Assembly: GCA_949292795.1 (NCBI GenBank)
Contig: CASFBR010000031.1
Location: 1-37,712, forward strand
Length of the DNA stretch: 37,712 nucleotides
From: an uncultured Eubacteriales bacterium
GTDB taxonomy: Bacteria > Bacillota > Clostridia > Lachnospirales > Lachnospiraceae
Direction of reading: 5' to 3'
Shown: positions 32,083 through 37,712 of the stretch, in pieces
Layout of the letters: each line of letters begins with the position of its first letter
Numbering within the stretch: the stretch's first letter is position 1
The notes under the pieces: generated by a model
What the model was told of the DNA's origin: nothing
The model's database searches: none
What the model saw: the letters and a program-made list of their open reading frames with translations, nothing else
Made by a program: the position numbers and the translations under genes

Positions 32083-32994
32083 ATGTTAAAGATTGGTTCA
32101 CATATCGGAATGAGCGGAAAAGAGATGTTTTTAGGGTCTGCTAAGGAAGCGGCAGCCTTGGGAGAAAATACGTTTATGATTTATACCGGTGCGCCGCAGA
32201 ATACCCGGCGCAAAGAAATCGGGGAGCTTCGCATCGAGGAAGGCCGGGCCTATATGAAGGCCCACGGCATCGATTCATTTATTGTCCATGCGCCTTATAT
32301 TATCAATCTCGGAAATGCGGTGAAGCCGGAGACGTATACGCTGGCAGTGGAATTTCTGGCAAAGGAACTTAAGCGCACAAAGGCGATGGGCAGTTCGGTT
32401 TTAGTGCTCCATCCCGGCGCCCATGTGGGCGAGGGCTGCGCTGTGGGGACAAAGAAAATTATCGAAGGACTGAATGAAGTGATGTCCAAAGACATGGGTG
32501 TATATATTGCCCTGGAGACGATGGCAGGAAAGGGCAGTGAGATCGGACGCACCTTTGAGGAACTGGCGGCCATTTATGACGGCGTGCGGGAAAATCAATG
32601 GCTGAGAGTCTGCTTTGATACATGCCATACCCACGATGCCGGTTATGATATTATCCACGATTTTGACGGTGTAATGGCCCATTTTGATCAGGTGATCGGT
32701 AAAGACCAGATCGCAGTATTTCATATTAATGACAGCAAAAACCCGTGCGGAGCCGCCAAAGACCGCCACAGCAATATTGGCTATGGCGCTATTGGCTTTG
32801 AGGCGCTGTCTTACATTGTTCACCACAAAGATTTTGAGGAGGTTCCCAAGATTTTGGAAACCCCTTATGTACCGGACCCTCAAAATCCTAAAAAATCATA
32901 TCCCCCATATAAATATGAGATCGATATGCTGCGCGCAGGGGTGTTCCGTGACTATATCCGGGAAGATATGTCTGACGAAAAACAGGCGCTTTAA
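32083..32994 (+). CDS. nfo: Endonuclease IV (AP endonuclease)
   Basis: This 303-residue metal-dependent enzyme cuts DNA at abasic sites in base excision repair. The fold is shown by IGSHIGMSG at the start, [72 protein letters not shown] and [10 protein letters not shown]. The last segments carry the trinuclear zinc ligands. GGAGG (32073-32077) precedes the ATG. Its stop codon overlaps that of the convergent gene on the other strand within TTAA. Confidence 0.95.
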   Translation: MLKIGSHIGMSGKEMFLGSAKEAAALGENTFMIYTGAPQNTRRKEIGELRIEEGRAYMKAHGIDSFIVHAPYIINLGNAVKPETYTLAVEFLAKELKRTKAMGSSVLVLHPGAHVGEGCAVGTKKIIEGLNEVMSKDMGVYIALETMAGKGSEIGRTFEELAAIYDGVRENQWLRVCFDTCHTHDAGYDIIHDFDGVMAHFDQVIGKDQIAVFHINDSKNPCGAAKDRHSNIGYGAIGFEALSYIVHHKDFEEVPKILETPYVPDPQNPKKSYPPYKYEIDMLRAGVFRDYIREDMSDEKQAL

Positions 32995-33752
32995 AGCTTT
33001 GTAAATACCGGATCATCGGGATAGCCGCCGGCGAGCTTCTGCATGCCTCTTTGAATGGCATCTTTGGACGTTTTCCAGTCGGCATCCCGGTTGCGGTAAT
33101 CATATTTATCCACAAACCAGGAAATGTCATCCTCCAGGCGTTTCATATTTTCCTCCATACGGTTAAAAAGCACCGGATAGATTTTTTCCTTTTCTTTGGA
33201 AGAAAGCGTTTTTTCAGCAGCTTCGATAATATCACCGAAATGATGCAGACAAAATCCCTTGCCCTGCTCAAAAGTGTGGAAAAATTCGTCGTTATGGGTG
33301 AGAAGCTGGAAAAAGGTATCAATATAGCGGGGATATTTTTCTTTAAAGTGATTGCACACATAGCAGGTTTGTTCCCGGGCGGCAACCCACTGGCCAAGAC
33401 TGCTTTCACGGTCTGCAAAGCCGGAGGATTTTTTCAGCCGTGCAAATGCACCGGATTTTTTTGGCGTGAAGGCAGCAAACTGCTGATGCATGTCTTTGTT
33501 CAGCTTTTGATAGTAAGTATGCAGCATCAGTGCGCAGCCGAGCTTATTCCCATAGTCGTAGAGCATTTTAAAATGATGCCGGCAAAATCCAAGCCGGTCC
33601 GTTTCCTCACGAATATCATCCTCCATATAGGCGGGGCCCATAATAAAGGCAACAGCCTCCTGCTCCAGCTTTCGTTCAATAAAACAAAACGGACATTCAT
33701 CGTTTGCATTGAAGGCATCCATTAACGGTATCGTATAGATTGTTTCTTTCAT
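32991..33752 (-). CDS. Cysteine-rich protein with duplicated CxxC...CxxH modules (possibly DUF6062)
   Basis: This is a 253-residue soluble protein of unknown function. It contains two similar modules: [15 protein letters not shown] followed by [14 protein letters not shown], and [14 protein letters not shown] followed by [12 protein letters not shown]. Each provides CxxC and CxxHH that could bind a zinc ion or a metal cluster. I associate this layout with clostridial DUF6062, from memory only. The ATG at 33752 follows GAAAGGAAC on the minus strand; an upstream in-frame ATG at 33815 has no site. TATAAT on the minus strand at 33791-33786 is a likely -10 box. Confidence 0.8.
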   Translation of the reverse strand: MKETIYTIPLMDAFNANDECPFCFIERKLEQEAVAFIMGPAYMEDDIREETDRLGFCRHHFKMLYDYGNKLGCALMLHTYYQKLNKDMHQQFAAFTPKKSGAFARLKKSSGFADRESSLGQWVAAREQTCYVCNHFKEKYPRYIDTFFQLLTHNDEFFHTFEQGKGFCLHHFGDIIEAAEKTLSSKEKEKIYPVLFNRMEENMKRLEDDISWFVDKYDYRNRDADWKTSKDAIQRGMQKLAGGYPDDPVFTKL

Positions 33753-33814
33753 GGTGTTCCTTTCTTTTTCGTTTTTGATAGTTCCATTATAACGCGCGGC
33801 CGGCGAAAAGGCCA

Positions 33815-33843
33815 TTGGATATTTTTAAAAAATATGGTATGAT
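33815..33843 (+). promoter_or_regulatory. metY promoter
   Basis: TTGGAT (33815-33820), 17-base spacer, TATGAT (33838-33843). The start would fall near 33850, giving a leader of about 60 bases that contains the 18-base palindrome. Confidence 0.6.
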
Positions 33844-33865
33844 TAATCGACAGACATATGCAACA

Positions 33866-33883
33866 GCCGTGCCATGGCACGGC
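33866..33883. promoter_or_regulatory. 18-base perfect palindrome upstream of metY
   Basis: GCCGTGCCATGGCACGGC reads the same on both strands. It lies about 16 bases after the predicted transcription start and 30 before the metY ATG. It may be an operator for a dimeric repressor; without a loop it is less likely to work as an RNA hairpin. Confidence 0.5.
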
Positions 33884-33912
33884 AATACTACACAGATAGG
33901 AGATTGTTTAAG

Positions 33913-35175
33913 ATGAGAGATGAAACAAAATGCCTCCGCTCCGGTTATACGCCGGCGAACGGGGCCCCGGGCGTGATGCCTATTGTTCAGAGTACAACAT
34001 ATGTGTTTGATTCCACAGAGCATATCGGCGATTTGTTTAATATGCCCACAGAGCCCATGTATTCCCGCTTTGCCAATCCGACCACCGATGCCGTGGAGAA
34101 AAAAATCGCAGACCTTGAAGGCGGTGTTGGAGCGATGTGTACGTCCTCCGGCCAGGCTGCCAATCTTTTTGCGGTTTTAAATCTGTGCAAGGCCGGCGAC
34201 AGCATCATCAGTGTGCCGGATATTTACGGCGGTACAGTGAATCTGTTTGCAGCGACTTTAAAGCGCCTCGGCATTGAGTGTATTTTTGTGGACAGCGATG
34301 CCGATGAGGAGACAATTCAGAAGGCATTTAAGCCCAACACCAAGGCTGTTTTTGGTGAGACACTGGCGAATCCTGCGCTTGTTGTGTTTGACATTGAAAA
34401 ATGGGCGGCGATCGCTCATAAGAATCAGGTACCGCTGATCGTGGATAATACCTTTGCCACACCGATGCTGTGCAAGCCTTTTGAATTTGGCGCGGATATT
34501 GTCACACATTCCACATCAAAATATATGGACGGCCATGCGCTCCAGGTGGGCGGCGTTATCGTAGACAGCGGAAACTTTGACTGGACCTGCGGCAAGTTCC
34601 CGGAATTTACAGAGCCGGATGAGACGTACCACGGTATTGTCTATACAAAAGATTTTGGAAAGATGGCCTATATCATTAAAGCGCGTATGCAGCTGATGCG
34701 TGATTTCGGCGCATATCCGTCGGCCCATTCGTCATTTTTATTAAATCTCGGACTGGAAACGCTTCCGGTGCGTATGGAACGGTATTGCCAGAATGCCATG
34801 AAGGTGGCCAGATTCCTGGAGTCCTGCGACAAGATTGAGTCGGTGAAATATCCGGGACTTGAAAGTGATCCGGATCACGAGCGCGCAATGAAGTATATGC
34901 CAAAGGGGACATCCGGTGTGATTTCCATTGTGCTTAAAGGCGGCAGACAGAAAGCGGTGCAGTTTATGGACGGCCTTAAGATGGCCTCCAATGAAGTACA
35001 TGTGGCGGATATTCGCACATGCGTACTCCATCCGGCCAGCGCGACTCACCGTCAGCTTACAGACGAACAGCTTGTGGCTGCCGGCGTGACACCGGGAATG
35101 GTGCGCGTTTCTGTGGGACTTGAAAATGTTGACGATATTATTGAAGATTTAAAACAAAGCCTTGACCGTCTGTAA
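33913..35175 (+). CDS. metY: O-acetylhomoserine sulfhydrylase (MetY-type PLP enzyme)
   Basis: This is a 420-residue PLP enzyme of the Cys/Met metabolism family. Motifs are YSRFANPTTDAVEKKIADLE, TSSGQAANLFAVLNL, PDIYGGTVNLFAATLKRLGI, VDNTFATPML and HSTSKYMDGHA (PLP lysine). The segment YHGIVYTKDFGKMAYIIKAR and the 420-residue length favour MetY over methionine gamma-lyase or cystathionine enzymes. It would combine O-acetylhomoserine with sulfide to give homocysteine, a methionine precursor. AGGAGA (33898-33903) sets ATG 33913. It could still be a lyase; families overlap. Confidence 0.88.
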   Translation: MRDETKCLRSGYTPANGAPGVMPIVQSTTYVFDSTEHIGDLFNMPTEPMYSRFANPTTDAVEKKIADLEGGVGAMCTSSGQAANLFAVLNLCKAGDSIISVPDIYGGTVNLFAATLKRLGIECIFVDSDADEETIQKAFKPNTKAVFGETLANPALVVFDIEKWAAIAHKNQVPLIVDNTFATPMLCKPFEFGADIVTHSTSKYMDGHALQVGGVIVDSGNFDWTCGKFPEFTEPDETYHGIVYTKDFGKMAYIIKARMQLMRDFGAYPSAHSSFLLNLGLETLPVRMERYCQNAMKVARFLESCDKIESVKYPGLESDPDHERAMKYMPKGTSGVISIVLKGGRQKAVQFMDGLKMASNEVHVADIRTCVLHPASATHRQLTDEQLVAAGVTPGMVRVSVGLENVDDIIEDLKQSLDRL

Positions 35176-35187
35176 TAGATGACCGAT

Positions 35188-35241
35188 ACGGCAGAAAATA
35201 AACAGAGGCCGACGGCCGCAAAGACCGCCGGCTTCTGCCGT
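35188..35241. terminator. Likely bidirectional terminator between metY and the PocR gene
   Basis: ACGGCAGAA (35188-35196) and TTCTGCCGT (35233-35241) form a perfect outer stem around an inner GCCG/CGGC-rich hairpin. T and A residues flank it. It separates two convergent genes. The T-run is short. Confidence 0.6.
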
Positions 35242-36492
35242 TTAACGAAACTGCTTGGGTGTCATTCCTGTATATTTTTTAAAAACCTTTGAAAAGTAGC
35301 TTTGATCTTCAAAACCTACGGCAATGGCAATATCAATGATGGAAAAATTGCTGTTGGCAAGAAGCCGTTTGCTTTCTTCAATACGCACATGGTTTAAATA
35401 TTCTTTAAAAGAAAGACCGATCTCTTTTTTAAACAGCGTTGAAAAGTAAGCCGGATTGAGATGGACTTCATTGGCAACATAATTTAAAGAAATGGGTTCA
35501 CTGTAATGCTGGCTGATAAAGCTTATGGCCTTTTTCATAATTTCCCGGTTTTTTATATTGCCATGACTTAAGATGGAATTGGAGAAGGTTTCGACGATCT
35601 CCTGAAGAATAAAGCAAAGCGCTTCATAGGATGTACAATCGGCGATCTTGCGGATAAACTGTGTATTTAAGCGCAGTACAGTTTCAGAGGCGCCGCCGTT
35701 TTCAATGGAAGCCCTTGATAAAAGCGTGCACAGCTCCAGAGAACGGGATTTGATCGTGTCCAGCTTGCCGCCGTCAACAAAAAGCACATAGCCTAAAAGA
35801 TCATTGAGGATTCCTTTGGCTTCGGTAATATTTCCGTTTTTAACTTTTGTAATCAGATCCTTTTCCTTTTCCAGAGGATAGGACGATGTGGTGTCAAGAA
35901 TATGGTTCTTATACATCTGAATGCTTTCACTGATCTGTGCCTGCTGGTGCAGCCGTTCCTGCTTTTCCTGGAAAATCTGCCGGCTCTCACTCATGAGATT
36001 TGAAAACAGATAGTACAGCAGCTTGCTTACCTGGCCGGCTGTATGGGGACTGATGACCGGAACATTTTGGGCCTCGTCATAAAGCTCGAGAAGATCATCG
36101 GTCGGGATCGGGTAGCGCCGGGCCAGCTCGGAAAGCATAATGGCATCCGGATGGTCCATAAGGAAGGGCCCCACAAGGATAGAACCAAAAAGCGTTGTCT
36201 TATTCATCAGCGGAAATACAATGTGGTTCAGGCCTGCAGGACATGTGAAAATATAGGTTTCTCCAAGGGCGGTCGCATATTTACAGGCCTCCAGGTGCGT
36301 ATGCTCGCAGCGGTCGCTTGTTTTTGCATATTTCCGGAAAATCTCACAGTAGGCGCAGGGGGCGGTATCCGGTTTAAGCGGCTGTCCTTTATCGTCTAAT
36401 ACCTGGATTGCAAGATTAGTACAGCAGTGGAACGCGTCAAGCATCTCCTGGAGCCGGTTTTGTTCAACAATCGTATATAAATAGGGTATCAT
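35242..36492 (-). CDS. AraC-family regulator with PocR sensor domain
   Basis: This is a 416-residue regulator. Residues 1-165 form a PocR domain with several cysteines and histidines (APCAYCEIFRKYAKTSDRCE, CEHTHLEACKYATALGE, YIFTCPAGLNHIVFPLM). A coiled middle section follows. The C-terminus is a double helix-turn-helix AraC domain (ISFISQHYSEPISLNYVANE, FSTLFKKEIGLSFKEYLNHV, IAIAVGFEDQSYFSKVFKKY, TGMTPKQFR). PocR domains are found in regulators of corrinoid-dependent pathways and methyltransferases, and the divergent gene is a corrinoid protein. AAGGAG precedes ATG 36492 on the minus strand. Confidence 0.92.
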   Translation of the reverse strand: MIPYLYTIVEQNRLQEMLDAFHCCTNLAIQVLDDKGQPLKPDTAPCAYCEIFRKYAKTSDRCEHTHLEACKYATALGETYIFTCPAGLNHIVFPLMNKTTLFGSILVGPFLMDHPDAIMLSELARRYPIPTDDLLELYDEAQNVPVISPHTAGQVSKLLYYLFSNLMSESRQIFQEKQERLHQQAQISESIQMYKNHILDTTSSYPLEKEKDLITKVKNGNITEAKGILNDLLGYVLFVDGGKLDTIKSRSLELCTLLSRASIENGGASETVLRLNTQFIRKIADCTSYEALCFILQEIVETFSNSILSHGNIKNREIMKKAISFISQHYSEPISLNYVANEVHLNPAYFSTLFKKEIGLSFKEYLNHVRIEESKRLLANSNFSIIDIAIAVGFEDQSYFSKVFKKYTGMTPKQFR

Positions 36493-36642
36493 TTCCCATA
36501 TCTCCTTGTTGCTTCGTAACAGCTTATATGAGTGTCATTGTACAAAGAGCAAAATCAGTTCTTTCCTGACCCTATTGCTTCCTTGTATAGCGGCGTTTAT
36601 TTTATTTTATCAGGTGAACAGTGGCAGATTTTGTAATTTTTT

Positions 36643-36811
36643 TAGAAATTATAAAAATATTACAAGAATCAGTATAACATATTTGCACATTTCGTGTAAA
36701 GCCTTTGGATTGCGCAAAAAAACAGTGATTGGAGAAAATTAATAGAAATTACAAAAATTTTCCTCTTTTTCTGTAAAAAATCCCAGGAGTTTATTTCGGA
36801 TGTGTTATAAT
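36643..36811. promoter_or_regulatory. Divergent control region with a 100-base-spaced direct repeat
   Basis: The 356-base gap holds two promoters. Minus strand: TTTACA (36700-36695), 18-base spacer, TATACT (36676-36671), for the regulator, with a leader of about 170 bases. Plus strand: extended -10 TGT-TATAAT (36803-36811) for the corrinoid gene, with no good -35 box, as expected for activator-dependent genes. TAGAAATTAYAAAAATWT occurs at 36643-36660 and 36743-36760, exactly 100 bases apart, with two mismatches. The second copy is centred near -65 of the corrinoid promoter. Confidence 0.6.
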
Positions 36812-36848
36812 AAATACACTGGTAATAAAATATTTGGAGGTATGACAC

Positions 36849-37493
36849 ATGGGAATGGAAATTTTAGAAGAAATGTCCGCATTTTTACAGAAGGGCAGAG
36901 CTAAAAATGTAAAGGCACTAGTGACACAGGCACTGGAGGAGGGCATTGATCCGAAAGCGATTTTAAATGACGGCCTTCTGTCCGGAATGATGATCATTGG
37001 TGATAAGTTTAAGAAAAATGAAGTGTTCGTTCCGGAAGTTCTGGTAGCTGCCCGTGCGATGAATGCAGGCCTTACAATTCTTGAGCCGAAGCTGATTGAG
37101 GTTGGCAATGAGCCGGTAGGCAAGGTGGTCATCGGTACCGTTAAGGGCGACCTGCATGACATTGGCAAAAATCTTGTGGCGATGATGATGAAAGGCGCCG
37201 GTTTTGAAGTGATTGATCTCGGCGTTGACGTAGATGCCGATAAATTTATTACAGAAGCCGAAAATACAGGCGCTGATGTCATTTGTATGTCTGCGCTGCT
37301 GACAACAACGATGCCGAATATGAAGGTCGTTATTGATGCTTTAAAGGAAAAAGGCCTCAGAGATAAATACATTGTTATGGTCGGAGGCGCTCCGGTCAAT
37401 GAAGCCTTTGCTGAGCAGATCGGCGCAGACTACTACACACCGGATGCGGCTACAGCCGCTGAGGTTGCAAGAGACGCTGTCCTTGCAAAATAA
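36849..37493 (+). CDS. Methyltransferase corrinoid protein (MtbC/MttC-like)
   Basis: This is a 214-residue two-domain B12 protein. Residues 1-85 are the helical cap (B12-binding-2 type: KNVKALVTQALEEGIDPKAI, GMMIIGDKFKKNEVFVPEVL). Residues 90-214 form the cobalamin-binding Rossmann domain with GTVKGDLHDIGKNL (DxHxxG, His is the lower cobalt ligand), SALLTTTMPNM and VGGAPVN. It carries a methyl group from a substrate-specific methyltransferase to a second one. GGAGGT (36835-36840) precedes ATG 36849. No cognate MtxB or MtxA gene lies within the window, since a terminator follows directly. Confidence 0.94.
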   Translation: MGMEILEEMSAFLQKGRAKNVKALVTQALEEGIDPKAILNDGLLSGMMIIGDKFKKNEVFVPEVLVAARAMNAGLTILEPKLIEVGNEPVGKVVIGTVKGDLHDIGKNLVAMMMKGAGFEVIDLGVDVDADKFITEAENTGADVICMSALLTTTMPNMKVVIDALKEKGLRDKYIVMVGGAPVNEAFAEQIGADYYTPDAATAAEVARDAVLAK

Positions 37494-37518
37494 TATTTGC
37501 AGTTAAAAATAGCTGTCC

Positions 37519-37550
37519 GGCGTCCCCTGCCAAGCAGGAGACGCCTTTTT
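37519..37550 (+). terminator. Intrinsic terminator after the corrinoid gene
   Basis: GGCGTCCCCTGC (37519-37530), 3-base loop CAA, GCAGGAGACGCC (37534-37545) with one mismatch, then five T. It shows that the corrinoid gene is probably transcribed alone. Confidence 0.9.
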
Positions 37551-37560
37551 ACTGTGAGCA

Positions 37561-37712
37561 CTTAGCGAGCGCGAGCCGTAAGGCGAAGCGCAAGGTTAGT
37601 GCGAACGTATATCGCGCCCCTTAGCGAGGGCAAGCCGCAAGGCGAAGGCCGAGGTTAGTGAAGCGATGTTATCCGAACGAGCACTTAGCGAGCGCGAGCC
37701 GGCAGGCGAAGC
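37561..37712. repeat. Tandem intergenic repeat of about 60 bases (runs off the window)
   Basis: Three copies start at 37561, 37620 and 37684, each beginning CTTAGCGAGSGCRAGCCG and continuing with AGGCGAAG. Spacings are 59 and 64 bases. The third copy is cut by the window end. The array starts 10 bases after the terminator T-run. I see no coding frame with a start and ribosome site. Confidence 0.75.

Noticed and set aside
33051..33725. Open frame of 224 codons on the plus strand opposite the cysteine-rich gene
   Set aside because: The minus-strand frame has a ribosome site and duplicated CxxC/CxxH modules; the plus-strand frame has neither.
33913..35175. Methionine gamma-lyase as the primary call
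   Set aside because: The YHGIVYTKDFG...AYIIKAR segment and the 420-residue length match O-acetylhomoserine sulfhydrylases better.

Overview
The window looks like chromosome from an anaerobic Firmicute of the class Clostridia, most likely Lachnospiraceae or a close relative. The reasons are the gene families (long-form LeuA, a Csp-like subtilase, HtrA with an Asn/Gln-rich cytoplasmic tail, a PocR/AraC regulator beside a methyltransferase corrinoid protein, CdaA-CdaR), the strong AGGAGG ribosome binding sites, Gram-positive -35/-10 promoters and the intermediate GC content. I see no tRNA, rRNA, insertion sequence, phage gene or CRISPR array. This is mostly core and metabolic chromosome with some unusual islands.

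Layout. 1-4278: glyA, a convergent glycerophosphodiester phosphodiesterase, a stand-alone ECF-like sigma factor and a cyclopropane fatty acid synthase. 4337-8910: a cyclic-di-AMP operon led by a consensus promoter, with two unrecognised membrane proteins, then cdaA, cdaR and ptsH (HPr). 8911-11380: leuA with an overlapping GNAT gene, closed by a terminator. 11397-13966: an envelope glycan module (UDP-galactopyranose mutase, GT2 polyprenyl glycosyltransferase, GtrA flippase). 13975-14198: a promoter, hairpins and a terminator with no gene, probably a small RNA or leader RNA. 14262-18347: a zinc-ribbon/Yip1-like membrane protein with 20-residue repeats, a second ECF sigma factor and HtrA. 18465-23837: a variant ClpX, a Csp-like subtilase, a zinc-ribbon coiled-coil protein and an M18 aminopeptidase. 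23889-26809: hflK, hflC and a mobA enlarged by a decapeptide tandem repeat.

27037-31004 is the most interesting region. Four co-directional genes encode a thiolase-fold enzyme, a DUF35-type Zn-ribbon/OB-fold partner, a small acyl carrier protein with an altered serine motif and a phosphotransacetylase-family enzyme. A convergent Sfp-type phosphopantetheinyl transferase follows. Together they suggest a carrier-protein-based acyl pathway that cleaves or forms a beta-ketoacyl group and exchanges the acyl group with phosphate. I cannot name a characterised system with this composition.

31234-37712: a polysaccharide deacetylase and endonuclease IV, a convergent cysteine-rich protein, an O-acetylhomoserine sulfhydrylase, then a divergent PocR/AraC regulator and a corrinoid protein. 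The latter two share a 356-base control region containing an exact 100-base-spaced direct repeat.

Two families of short intergenic repeats directly follow intrinsic terminators. One is a roughly 90-base structured element at 18348 and 30231. The other is a roughly 60-base tandem element from 37561 to the end of the window.
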